Assembly (NCBI GenBank): GCA_002708315.1
Contig: PANC01000014.1
Location: forward strand, 1-52,187
DNA: 52,187 nucleotides
Direction: 5' to 3'
Origin: Lentimicrobiaceae bacterium
Lineage (GTDB): Bacteria > Bacteroidota > Bacteroidia > Bacteroidales > F082
Below the pieces are notes generated by a model. That model did not search any database, was not told where the DNA came from, and was given only the letters and a program-made list of their open reading frames with translations. Position 1 is the first letter of the stretch, and each line of letters begins with the position of its first letter. Of this stretch, positions 28,743 through 36,404 are shown piece after piece. The position numbers and the translations under genes are program-made.

Positions 28743-28826
28743 CATTAATGTTTAACTAACCAATAGGAGATAGATTATCGATTAAAACTCTACCATTTTT
28801 TTGTTCATTAACTTAAAATAGGTAAT

Positions 28827-29414
28827 ATGAGTAAGGTAACACGCAGTGAAAAAGAACTTGTAAAAAGTTTTATTAACGGTGATCATTCCAGCCTCCAAAT
28901 TCTTATTGAACGTCATCAAAATAGATTATATTCTTATATATTTCTACTGGTGAAGGATAAGCAATTGGCAGATGACATTTTCCAGGATACATATGTAAAG
29001 GTAATAAATACCCTAAGAAAGGGCACTTACAATGATGAAGGTAAGTTTATTCAGTGGGTTATGCGCATAGCTCACAACCTTGTTATTGATCATTTCCGGA
29101 AATCTAAAAAAGTTCCCACAGTAGATAATTCCTACAATGATTTTGACGTCTTTGATACGATTAAATTTACAGACCCTTCTGTGGAGGAGCAACTTGTTGT
29201 TGATCAAATCCATACGGATGTTAGAAAGTTGCTTGAATTCTTGCCAGAAGAACAACGTGAAGTATTATATTTAAGATGCTATTCAGGTCTTAGTTTTAAG
29301 GATATTGCAGAACAGACAGATGTAAGCATCAATACTGCATTGGGTAGAATGAGATATGCGATCATTAATATGAGAAAGATAATAGAAGAGAATAAAGTAA
29401 TACTTACTTCTTAA
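28827..29414 (+). CDS. ECF-type RNA polymerase sigma factor
   Basis: This 195-residue sigma-70 family protein is of the ECF type. Region 2 (about 22-90) contains RHQNRLYSYIFLLVKDKQLADDIFQDTYVKV and WVMRIAHNLVIDHFRK. Region 4 (about 130-185) contains LPEEQREVLYLRCYSGLSFKDIAE, a helix-turn-helix, then NTALGRMRYAI. No anti-sigma gene is adjacent, so this is not the usual FecI/FecR arrangement. It is divergent from uvrA behind a near-perfect promoter, and a 54-residue small protein follows 149 bp downstream. Its regulon cannot be told. Confidence 0.92.
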   Translation: MSKVTRSEKELVKSFINGDHSSLQILIERHQNRLYSYIFLLVKDKQLADDIFQDTYVKVINTLRKGTYNDEGKFIQWVMRIAHNLVIDHFRKSKKVPTVDNSYNDFDVFDTIKFTDPSVEEQLVVDQIHTDVRKLLEFLPEEQREVLYLRCYSGLSFKDIAEQTDVSINTALGRMRYAIINMRKIIEENKVILTS

Positions 29415-29563
29415 TTTTCGCTTTTGCTAAAGTTATGTAATCAGACATTTGACCCTTCTGATTTCTTCAACAAACAAAACTTCAATACCACTTACAAACA
29501 GGCACAATAAATTGAACGTTAACTGCGTTAGGTTATAAAATGATATAAACCTACGTATGGCGT

Positions 29564-29728
29564 ATGATTAAATTTACTTTAAAACAACATCAGAATTCAT
29601 CCAAACACTTGTCTGTAACTTCCCATATACCATCTGAACTTACCATGAAGATCATATATGGTTATGCTGCTGCTCTAGCGGTTGAAAATACAGATTGTCT
29701 TGGATCGATTGATATATTGCTAAATTAG
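29564..29728 (+). CDS. Small hypothetical protein, 54 residues
   Basis: ATG at 29564 opens a 55-codon frame ending TAG. The product begins MIKFTLKQHQNSSK and has a helical middle (SELTMKIIYGYAAALAVENT) and the end LGSIDILLN. That shape, a Lys-rich beta start, one helix and a terminal LLN, resembles a class of small Bacteroidota proteins I have seen annotated as hypothetical, but I cannot name a family. There is no membrane segment. It follows the sigma factor on the same strand and may share its transcript. Confidence 0.5.
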   Translation: MIKFTLKQHQNSSKHLSVTSHIPSELTMKIIYGYAAALAVENTDCLGSIDILLN

Positions 29729-29775
29729 AACTTGAATTCATTGGTGCTATTAACTAATTGCTTTCTGAGCTAATT

Positions 29776-30843
29776 TTACTCAAGCACATCATCTAATATA
29801 TGAGCAATCTCAGCTTCCTTAGATATCACTCCTTGTAGGAGTTTAAATTGTGTTTTAGACCTATCCAAGTTATGTTCAGCATAACCCGTATCGTAATAAA
29901 CGTTGCCCATTAAAAAATCGGTTAAAAACCTTATTCCCTGAATATATATTACTGACAGCATTCCAGAATAAATGTTATTTAATTCGTTATCAGTCAAATC
30001 TATTTTTATGGTGCTAAAGTAGCCCTGTGCTAAAGCTTCAAAGTGATCAATATTAAACTCAACTTTTGATAGATCTTTTTCGTCTTCTTTTGCAAGTGAG
30101 GTAATGGACCTAACCATATCTCCAAAGTCAAATAATATACTACCTTCCATAACAGTATCCAAATCAATTATTAGAGGATAATTATTATTTCTAAAAAGAA
30201 TGTTTTCAAGCTTTGTATCATTGTGTGTTAATCTGTAATTAAAATCATTTGCATTTACAATACTTGACATTTCTTCTGCTATTTTAGTATTGCTATTGGC
30301 AAAACTTATCTCCTCTGATGCTTTTCTAATATTTTGAGATTTAGTTTTCTTAACCGCATCAAGGTAATCATCCAATCTTCGTTGTGGATTGTGAAAGTCA
30401 GGTATGGTAGGCCTAAAGCTGTCTGAATTAATGCTATTAAGTAGTTTTTGAAATCTACTCATTGCCATACCAGCATCTTGCGTAATATTAATTGATGGCG
30501 ATAATTGATGTGTTAGCGAATCATTTAAATATACAGATAACCTCCAGCAACTGCCATCAGAATCAATATGATGGATCTGTTTATTATTAGTTTTAATATA
30601 GGGAGGGTAATATTTTCCTGATAAGCCATTTGAGGTAATGTAATTATCTAGAACCTCATAATTATTTACTAGACATTCTAGGTCGAATACACTTTTATTT
30701 ACCTTCTGAAGGATATATTTATTATTTATGGTTTCAGCAAGGTATGTTTTGTTTATATGACCATCCCCATATGGTTTGATGCTTGTAGTACTCTCCTGGG
30801 AAAAGTTTGAGAAGATATCATTAATATGTGTAGTATCTATCAT
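29776..30843 (-). CDS. APH-fold sugar kinase, N-acetylhexosamine 1-kinase (NahK)-like
   Basis: The 355-residue protein is an aminoglycoside-phosphotransferase-fold kinase. It has the nucleotide loop PYGDGHINKTYLAE (24-37), the catalytic loop HNDTKLEN (207-214) and the metal-binding LIIDLDTVMEGSILFDFGD (about 224-242). Among APH-fold enzymes, the GxGHINxTY loop and overall length fit the NahK group, which phosphorylates the anomeric position of GlcNAc or GalNAc. The neighbours support this: a sugar-nucleotidyltransferase ends 11 bp before it and a sugar MFS carrier precedes that. An antibiotic-resistance role is unlikely. The exact sugar is not known. Confidence 0.75.
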   Translation of the reverse strand: MIDTTHINDIFSNFSQESTTSIKPYGDGHINKTYLAETINNKYILQKVNKSVFDLECLVNNYEVLDNYITSNGLSGKYYPPYIKTNNKQIHHIDSDGSCWRLSVYLNDSLTHQLSPSINITQDAGMAMSRFQKLLNSINSDSFRPTIPDFHNPQRRLDDYLDAVKKTKSQNIRKASEEISFANSNTKIAEEMSSIVNANDFNYRLTHNDTKLENILFRNNNYPLIIDLDTVMEGSILFDFGDMVRSITSLAKEDEKDLSKVEFNIDHFEALAQGYFSTIKIDLTDNELNNIYSGMLSVIYIQGIRFLTDFLMGNVYYDTGYAEHNLDRSKTQFKLLQGVISKEAEIAHILDDVLE

Positions 30844-30854
30844 TTAAGAAGAAC

Positions 30855-31754
30855 CTAGCTCCATATATTAGTTGGGTAAATACCTTTGTCAACGAGATCT
30901 TTTACCCTTTTAATGGTCGTTTCTTTATCGTCTTGATAAGTAACACCGAACCATTTATCGTTGCTAGTGAGCATAGTTATCTCAGCTTCATTTTTTTTGA
31001 TTAAGTCATTTGCTACACTTGGGATATAAAACTCAGCTTTGATATTATCCGCGTTGTTGGCGATAAATATTCGAAAATCTTTTTCTAGTTGATCAAAAAA
31101 TAAAGGGGTAAAGCCCCAGAAATTCATTGATACAACTGAGTTGGCATCAATATCATGTTTTATGTTATTCTGTTCAAATACAATTTTACTTCCTTGGTTT
31201 ATTATACTTGTGCGTTCAACTACATCAGTAAGGTATCCCTTATCTGTTTGGCATACACCTCTTGATACACTGCCATTTTCACTTAGTGTATTGGAAAGTT
31301 TGTAGCCAACCATTCCATATTCCGATGAGTTATTACCTTTTTCATGCATAAAATTACTTATTAACTCAAATGCATTTTTACCATAGAAATCATCCGCATT
31401 AATTACTGCGAATGGCTCATTTATTACATTCTTAGCAACTAAAACTGCATGTCCTGTTCCCCATGGCTTTATTCTTTCAGAATTTATACTAACGCCATCG
31501 GGAACTGCTGATACTTCTTGTAAAACATAATCGGTTTTAATCTTTCCATTTAAACGTGGCTCATAGATATCTTTGAAATCCTTTTCTATTTTTGGGTTTA
31601 GAACAAACACTACCTTTCCAAAACCTGCTCTAATTGCATCAAATATTGAGTAATCTATAATGCTTTCACCGGAAGGACCAATTTCATCCATTTGTTTAAC
31701 TCCACCGTACCTACTCCCAATTCCTGCTGCTAGTATTAATAATGTTGGTTTCAT
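30855..31754 (-). CDS. Sugar-phosphate nucleotidyltransferase
   Basis: The 299-residue protein is a GT-A-like nucleotidyltransferase. The N-terminal signature LILAAGIGSRYGGVKQMDEIGPSGE is a variant of the GxGxRxxPxTxxxPK NTP-binding loop, and NADDFYGKNAF carries the metal-binding aspartates. Enzymes of this kind join sugar 1-phosphates to UTP or dTTP. It sits in one operon with the NahK-like kinase (11 bp) and the MFS carrier (33 bp), so I infer that it activates the kinase's sugar 1-phosphate to a nucleotide sugar. The substrate is open. Confidence 0.8.
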   Translation of the reverse strand: MKPTLLILAAGIGSRYGGVKQMDEIGPSGESIIDYSIFDAIRAGFGKVVFVLNPKIEKDFKDIYEPRLNGKIKTDYVLQEVSAVPDGVSINSERIKPWGTGHAVLVAKNVINEPFAVINADDFYGKNAFELISNFMHEKGNNSSEYGMVGYKLSNTLSENGSVSRGVCQTDKGYLTDVVERTSIINQGSKIVFEQNNIKHDIDANSVVSMNFWGFTPLFFDQLEKDFRIFIANNADNIKAEFYIPSVANDLIKKNEAEITMLTSNDKWFGVTYQDDKETTIKRVKDLVDKGIYPTNIWS

Positions 31755-31787
31755 ATGTTGGTAAATTTATTTTTTTAAAAAAAGTAT

Positions 31788-33068
31788 TTATTTCCAAGCA
31801 CTGAGTTTGTGCCATTTTGCTGCGTAAAAGTATATAAAAAGATATAGTGGTATCATAACAATATAGGCCAACTGAGATGAGAAATCATCAGCAATCATAC
31901 CCCAGGCTAATGGCAATATGGCACCACCAGCAATTGCCATTATTAGCATGGCCGAACCTGTTTTTATAAATTTATTTAAGCCATGTAATGCCAAAGGCCA
32001 TATTGCAGGCCAAACAATTGCATTGGCTAAACCCAATAGAGCTACGAATGTTACAGATATCATTGGAGGTGTTAACACCACAATTATAGAGAATAATATA
32101 CCCAGAATGGCTGATATGGCTAAGGCCTTTTCCTGTGATAAGTATTTAGGAATTAATATTATACCTATTACATACCCCACAATCATGGAAGCAAGGGTCA
32201 ATGACGTAAATATTTTTGCTGTATCCAAAGGAATCCCTAGAGACCTTCCATAACTAATAATTGTATCACCTGCAATCACTTCCGCACCAACATAAAAAAA
32301 TAATGCAAGTACCCCTAACACAAGGTTGGGAAATTGAAAGATATTTGTTTTCCCCACAACATCATTAACGTTCTCGTCCTGTTCTTCTTCAATCTCAGGA
32401 AGAGGGGCAAACCTTATCATAATTCCAAGAAGCACTAGAACAATGGTCATCACTAAGTAGGGTAATATAACTCTTTCAGCGAGGCCATCAAGAGCAATTA
32501 CTTTTGCAGCTGCATCTAAGTTGCCAAGATTTGCCACAAAGGTATCTCCATCATTTAATATAAAATATGCTAGAATAAGAGGAGCTATAGCTCCTGCGAC
32601 TTTATTGCATATTCCCATTATGCTAATTCTTTTGGCTGCAGATTCTCTAGGACCGATAATTGTTACGTATGGGTTCGATGCTGTTTGTAATAATGCGAGT
32701 CCAGTTCCTAAAATAAATAGCCCCAAAAGAAATAATTCATAAACTCTTGTTTGGGCTGCTGGTATAAACATTGCTGTACCAATTGCCATAACAAATAATC
32801 CAACCATCATACCATTTTTAAAACCAGTCTTTTTCAGTATCCATGAGGAAGGAAGCGCCATTACTGTATATGAAATATAAAAGGCAAAGGTCACAAATAA
32901 TGCCTGAAAGTTTGTTAATTCACAAGCAATTTTTAAATAGGGAATTAATATGCCGTTAAGCCAGGTAACAAAACCGAATATGAAGAAGAACAAACCTATT
33001 ATAGTGATGGATATGATATATGTGCGTTTATCCTTAGTGGGTGTGTTTTTCTGATATTTATTTTCCAT
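31788..33068 (-). CDS. FucP-like sugar MFS transporter
   Basis: This is a 426-residue, 12-TM major facilitator of the FHS (fucose/glucose/galactose-H+ symporter) family. The opening FFFIFGFVTWLNGILIPYLK is the family's TM1 signature, and NPYVTIIGPRESAAKRISIMG lies in the TM4-5 region. A central charged loop (about residues 222-240, EIEEEQDENVNDVVGK) separates the two halves. It is the first gene of a three-gene operon behind a TAnnTTTG box. In this setting an amino sugar or other hexose is the likely substrate, inferred from the NahK-like kinase. Confidence 0.9.
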   Translation of the reverse strand: MENKYQKNTPTKDKRTYIISITIIGLFFFIFGFVTWLNGILIPYLKIACELTNFQALFVTFAFYISYTVMALPSSWILKKTGFKNGMMVGLFVMAIGTAMFIPAAQTRVYELFLLGLFILGTGLALLQTASNPYVTIIGPRESAAKRISIMGICNKVAGAIAPLILAYFILNDGDTFVANLGNLDAAAKVIALDGLAERVILPYLVMTIVLVLLGIMIRFAPLPEIEEEQDENVNDVVGKTNIFQFPNLVLGVLALFFYVGAEVIAGDTIISYGRSLGIPLDTAKIFTSLTLASMIVGYVIGIILIPKYLSQEKALAISAILGILFSIIVVLTPPMISVTFVALLGLANAIVWPAIWPLALHGLNKFIKTGSAMLIMAIAGGAILPLAWGMIADDFSSQLAYIVMIPLYLFIYFYAAKWHKLSAWK

Positions 33069-33100
33069 GTTTATTGCTTTATTTTAACACCTCAATAATA

Positions 33101-33108
33101 CAAAAATA
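33101..33108 (-). promoter_or_regulatory. -7 box (TATTTTTG) for the sugar operon
   Basis: On the minus strand TATTTTTG matches TAnnTTTG, about 33 bp above the MFS gene. It would drive the MFS-nucleotidyltransferase-kinase operon. Confidence 0.5.
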
Positions 33109-33208
33109 CATGGATAACAGCTTGTATTGAAATGAAAGTTATTTTGCTTTTATAAACCTAATAGAAAATTGGTAGGGTTTTGAAATGGTATTGTTACTCA
33201 ACGTTTGA

Positions 33209-33796
33209 TTAGGCCAATTCTGATATTGAAAGTAGGCTATCTTCTGATACAATAATTGATTCGATTTTTTTGCGCAATGCCTTATTGGCTCTAGATAACT
33301 GAGACTTGGAGGTGTTTATGCTTATTTGCATTATTTTGCTAATCTCTTTGTGAGAATATCCTTCAATTGTTCTTAACTTAAAAACAGTTTGATATCCAAA
33401 AGGTAATTCATGTAAAAGGGCTATAATTTCCGCATGAGATATTCTTGATACTACCAGGTTATCCTGAGATATATAGGTATTTGAGCTTTCAGGATCTATA
33501 TCTTTATTTATAAGGTTCTTCTTCTTATAATAATTTAAAGCGGTTGTTACCATTATCTTTCCCATCCATGCTTCCAGTGAACCTTTTCCGCTATAGTCTT
33601 TAAGGTACTTGAAAGCCTTTATGAAACCTTCTTGGAGTATGTCTTCTGCATCAGCAAAATTTTTACTATACCTCAAGCATACACCAAAAACCTTAGTTGA
33701 ATAATGTTCATAAAATGTATTTTGACATTTCCTGTCATTTTCTAGGCATTTTTCTATTAAGCCTTTTAATTCAGTGGATATGTATGGTTTCTCCAT
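33209..33796 (-). CDS. ECF-type RNA polymerase sigma factor
   Basis: The ECF sigma factor has region 2 (about 15-85) with YEHYSTKVFGVCLRYSKNFADAEDILQEGFIKAF. Region 4 (about 125-180) has LPFGYQTVFKLRTIEGYSHKEISKIM and a helix-turn-helix. The longest frame starts at 33856, but a TATATTTG -7 box (33818-33825) lies inside those extra 20 codons, and their product has no family counterpart. The ATG at 33796 gives 195 residues, the usual ECF length, with a short leader, so I chose it. No anti-sigma gene is adjacent. Confidence 0.88.
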   Translation of the reverse strand: MEKPYISTELKGLIEKCLENDRKCQNTFYEHYSTKVFGVCLRYSKNFADAEDILQEGFIKAFKYLKDYSGKGSLEAWMGKIMVTTALNYYKKKNLINKDIDPESSNTYISQDNLVVSRISHAEIIALLHELPFGYQTVFKLRTIEGYSHKEISKIMQISINTSKSQLSRANKALRKKIESIIVSEDSLLSISELA

Positions 33797-33817
33797 ATCT
33801 ATATAAATAACTCCTTG

Positions 33818-33825
33818 CAAATATA
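33818..33825 (-). promoter_or_regulatory. -7 box (TATATTTG) for the second ECF sigma gene
   Basis: On the minus strand TATATTTG matches TAnnTTTG and lies 22 bp above the ATG at 33796. It decides the start of the sigma gene. Confidence 0.5.
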
Positions 33826-33938
33826 TTATATATTTTCCTAAATGGCTAAAGTACAATATAATAACACGGTAAACTTATTTATTGACTATTCTAATCATTA
33901 TAGTTAAGAGAAGATTATAGGAAATGATAAAAAAATGG

Positions 33939-34178
33939 TTAGTCAAATGAGAGTTTATTAAGTTGGGAAAGGAATTTAGATTCTTTTTCCTCATTATTGC
34001 AGCTACCATCGTTAGGTTTTCCTTCACAGCTACAACCTAATTTATTCATACTTTCTGTGTCAACAGATGTGCACTGTTTTTTAAATTCGCCATCTTTTTT
34101 AAAGAACATTTTTATGGCAATCCCTGCAAAAGCGACGGCTAATAATACAATTGCAAGAAGAAGTATCTTGAGGAACAT
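33939..34178 (-). CDS. Small membrane-anchored Cys-containing protein
   Basis: The 79-residue protein has one N-terminal hydrophobic helix (about 3-23) and a positively charged KMFFKKDGEFKK segment. Four cysteines follow as C-x12-C-x-C-x9-C (QCTSVDTESMNKLGCSCEGKPNDGSC), which could bind a metal ion. I recall similar short Bacteroidota 'membrane or secreted' proteins with the same start and Cys-rich middle, but no function is known. A TACATTTG -7 box is 22 bp upstream. It lies between the sigma gene and the methyltransferase, and no functional link is visible. Confidence 0.7.
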   Translation of the reverse strand: MFLKILLLAIVLLAVAFAGIAIKMFFKKDGEFKKQCTSVDTESMNKLGCSCEGKPNDGSCNNEEKESKFLSQLNKLSFD

Positions 34179-34199
34179 TTGCTTTAAAATTTGAGGTTA

Positions 34200-34207
34200 C
34201 AAATGTA
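34200..34207 (-). promoter_or_regulatory. -7 box (TACATTTG) for the small Cys protein gene
   Basis: On the minus strand TACATTTG matches TAnnTTTG, 22 bp above the start codon. Confidence 0.45.
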
Positions 34208-34237
34208 ATCAAATAACACGAATTAACATTAATAGTT

Positions 34238-35005
34238 TTAATTTGTAGAGTTAATTTTTAGCGCATAGCATATAATTGCGCATGCCACAGAAGCATTTAA
34301 AGATTCAGGTGCATTTAGTTCATTTCTTGAAATCATTGGGATGGTTAGTTTTGAGGTTATATGTTTTTCCAATTCTGTTGATAACCCATGGGCTTCACTT
34401 CCAATCAATATAATTCCTGGTTTAGGAGTTTTTTCAGTATTTAAAGATTCTCCATCCATAACCGCTCCATATATTGGCATGCTGCTGTGCAAACTACTTA
34501 TAAATGGTTCCAAATCCATATATATAAGCTTTACGCGAGATAGTGAGCCCATTGAAGCTTGCACAACCTTTGGGTTAAAAGAGTCAACAGTATGTTTAGA
34601 GCAATAAATAATATCTATCCCAAACCAATCAGCTGTTCTTATTATGGTGCCAAGGTTTCCAGGGTCCTTAATATCGTCAAGCATTATGCTAAAATTATTT
34701 GGATCTGCAGCAGTATCCTTTTCGATTAGAGGTATTTCAAAAATACCTAAAACATCAGATGGACTTTTCAAGGCGCTTATTTTTTTCATTTCCTTTGAGT
34801 CTACACAATGACATTCTACCCCAACTAAATTATTACTAAATTTATTTAACCATTCTTGAGTCGCATATAATTTGGTTGTATTTAGATTACTCTTAAGAAA
34901 GTCTAAAGTGTTGATGGTACCTTCTGATATGAAGAGCCCATGCTCTTCCCTATACTTCTTCAGTTTTAGCTGATTAATTAATTTGATATTTGATTTGCTA
35001 AGAAT
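34238..35005 (-). CDS. SpoU/TrmH-family RNA 2'-O-methyltransferase with apparent ATT start
   Basis: This SPOUT enzyme methylates rRNA or tRNA 2'-hydroxyls. The knotted domain has motif 1 DIKDPGNLGTIIRTADWFG, motif 2 GIILIGSEAHGLS and motif 3 with PESLNASVA. The first ATG (34789) would give only 183 residues. The frame stays open upstream, and those codons encode a typical RlmB/TrmH N-terminal domain: ILSKSNIKLINQLKLKKYR, then EEHGLFISEG. The only start that fits the family's M-L-S-K is the ATT at 35003-35005, giving 255 residues. No in-frame ATG, GTG or TTG exists between the upstream stop and that point. The exact RNA target is unknown. Confidence 0.8.
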   Translation of the reverse strand: MLSKSNIKLINQLKLKKYREEHGLFISEGTINTLDFLKSNLNTTKLYATQEWLNKFSNNLVGVECHCVDSKEMKKISALKSPSDVLGIFEIPLIEKDTAADPNNFSIMLDDIKDPGNLGTIIRTADWFGIDIIYCSKHTVDSFNPKVVQASMGSLSRVKLIYMDLEPFISSLHSSMPIYGAVMDGESLNTEKTPKPGIILIGSEAHGLSTELEKHITSKLTIPMISRNELNAPESLNASVACAIICYALKINSTN

Positions 35006-35012
35006 CTGTGTG

Positions 35013-35048
35013 GCAAAAATAAAGCCCTTTCGGGGTACGAAAGGGCTT
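35013..35048 (-). terminator. Intrinsic terminator of the rpsF-rpsR-rplI operon
   Basis: On the minus strand AAGCCCTTTCG (35048-35038) pairs perfectly over 11 bp with CGAAAGGGCTT (35032-35022), then TATTTTTG follows. It lies 28 bp past the rplI stop. The same TATTTTTG fits a -7 box just before the methyltransferase start. Confidence 0.85.
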
Positions 35049-35075
35049 CAAAATTAAAGTTTTTTTCGGAATATT

Positions 35076-35525
35076 TTATTCTCCGGTAACATCAAGGCTA
35101 ATGTCAACTGCAACATTTTTATATAATTTTACTGTTGCTGTGTATTTACCCACCTCTTTGATGTGATCTTCATCAATGTGTATTTTCTTACGATCAATAT
35201 CAAGGTCTTTGGCTTCTTTTATGGCATTTGCAACCATAATTGAATTCACAGATCCAAATATTTTACCTGAGGTACCAGCTTTTACACCAATCGTAAGTTC
35301 AGTACCTTTAAGTAGTTCAGCCAATGATTCTGCTTCCTTTACAATTTTTTCTTCCTTGTAAGCCTGTTGCTTTTTCATTTCAGCAAGGGATTTCTTCTTT
35401 GAGTCGGTTGCAATGATAGCATAGCCTTTAGGTATTAGAAAATTTCTTCCGTACCCATCTTTTACGGTGATTAGGTCATTCTTGTAACCAACACCTTGTA
35501 CATCTTCTGTTAAAATTAATTCCAT
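35076..35525 (-). CDS. rplI: 50S ribosomal protein L9
   Basis: bL9 binds 23S rRNA near the L1 stalk and extends between ribosomes. The 149-residue protein has the N-domain MELILTEDVQGVGYKNDLITV with GYGRNFLIPKGYA, the L9 signature, then a long connecting helix and a C-domain (about 80-149). It is the last gene of rpsF-rpsR-rplI. A strong Shine-Dalgarno (AAAGGAGG) lies 8 bases before the ATG, overlapping the rpsR stop; this is rare in Bacteroidota. The terminator follows the gene. Confidence 0.97.
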   Translation of the reverse strand: MELILTEDVQGVGYKNDLITVKDGYGRNFLIPKGYAIIATDSKKKSLAEMKKQQAYKEEKIVKEAESLAELLKGTELTIGVKAGTSGKIFGSVNSIMVANAIKEAKDLDIDRKKIHIDEDHIKEVGKYTATVKLYKNVAVDISLDVTGE

Positions 35526-35533
35526 TTTCTAGT

Positions 35534-35541
35534 CCTCCTTT
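35534..35541 (-). promoter_or_regulatory. Strong Shine-Dalgarno (AAAGGAGG) before rplI
   Basis: On the minus strand AAAGGAGG precedes the rplI ATG with a spacer of 8 bases (ACTAGAAA). It overlaps the end of rpsR. I see no comparable site before rpsR, rpsF or most other genes in the window. Confidence 0.75.
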
Positions 35542-35809
35542 ATTTTAGTAAATCAGCAACGTAAGGCATAAGTGATAGATGTCTAGCTCTTTTTACAGCC
35601 TGTGCAACTTTCTTTTGATATTTTGTTGATGTTCCTGTTATACGACGTGGTAATAGCTTACCTTGTTCGTTTACAAATTTCAAGAGAAAATCTGGATCCT
35701 TGTAGTCGATATATTTTATGCGACTTTTTTTAAAGCGGCAGTATTTTTTCTTTTTGGTATCTACCGCTATCGGTGTCAAATATTTTATGTCTGAATTAGC
35801 TTGTGCCAT
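35540..35809 (-). CDS. rpsR: 30S ribosomal protein S18
   Basis: bS18 binds the 30S platform as a pair with bS6. The 89-residue protein contains [22 protein letters not shown], then [32 protein letters not shown], the S18 core. It is the middle gene of rpsF-rpsR-rplI, 26 bp after rpsF and 14 bp before rplI. Confidence 0.97.
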   Translation of the reverse strand: MAQANSDIKYLTPIAVDTKKKKYCRFKKSRIKYIDYKDPDFLLKFVNEQGKLLPRRITGTSTKYQKKVAQAVKRARHLSLMPYVADLLK

Positions 35810-35835
35810 AGTACATTTTTTTTAATGGTTAAACA

Positions 35836-36195
35836 TTATTTAGCTTCCGCTTCCTGCTTTTTTTTCTCTTTCTTGTTCTTACGTTTTTTCTCGTTGTATG
35901 CAATAGCATGTTTATCGAGTTTAACGGTCAGGAATCTTAAAACGCGTTCATCACGTTTCATTTGAAGCTCCAATTCTGCTATTAATTGCCCATCGTTATT
36001 GAATTCGACCAGATTGTAAAAACCAGTGGTTTTTTTCTGAATTGGATATACGAGTTTGCGAAGTCCCCAATCCTCACGGTGCACAATTTTTGCACCATTA
36101 CTTTTAAGGAATTCCTCATACTTTTTTACCGCTTCCTTCATCTGTTCATCAGACAAAACGGGAGTTAAAATGAAAACGGTTTCGTATTGGTTCAT
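35836..36195 (-). CDS. rpsF: 30S ribosomal protein S6
   Basis: bS6 pairs with bS18 on the 30S platform. The 119-residue protein opens [20 protein letters not shown] and has [22 protein letters not shown] and [17 protein letters not shown], all family hallmarks. The C-terminus is a Lys-rich tail ([18 protein letters not shown]), which is variable between species. It is the first gene of the ribosomal operon. Its leader begins with a weak TCCC...GGGA hairpin; I do not see a clear S6-S18 binding motif there. Confidence 0.97.
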   Translation of the reverse strand: MNQYETVFILTPVLSDEQMKEAVKKYEEFLKSNGAKIVHREDWGLRKLVYPIQKKTTGFYNLVEFNNDGQLIAELELQMKRDERVLRFLTVKLDKHAIAYNEKKRKNKKEKKKQEAEAK

Positions 36196-36247
36196 AATAA
36201 TTTATATTAGTTAAAAGATTTTATATCTATTCCCAAAATAGGGAGCG

Positions 36248-36263
36248 CAAAAATACAAATATA
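36248..36263 (-). promoter_or_regulatory. Two overlapping -7 candidates for the rpsF operon
   Basis: On the minus strand TATATTTG (36256-36263) and TATTTTTG (36248-36255) are adjacent, each matching TAnnTTTG, 53-68 bp above rpsF. One or both could serve the ribosomal operon. Confidence 0.5.
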
Positions 36264-36404
36264 TTTTAATGAACCAAGCCCCAATGCAAAAAATATTTTG
36301 CAGATTTCCAGTTAGTTAATGTGCCAGCCTTAGTGTTTTTATTTTTCTAAGTGCTATTTATAGAAAGCACCTCTATACCTAGATTGATAATATGCAGTAA
36401 ATAA

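Noticed and set aside
29776..30843. Aminoglycoside resistance by the APH-fold kinase
   Set aside because: The gene lies in a sugar-uptake operon, and its motifs fit sugar 1-kinases better.
33797..33856. Upstream start for the second ECF sigma gene
   Set aside because: A TATATTTG promoter box lies inside the extension.
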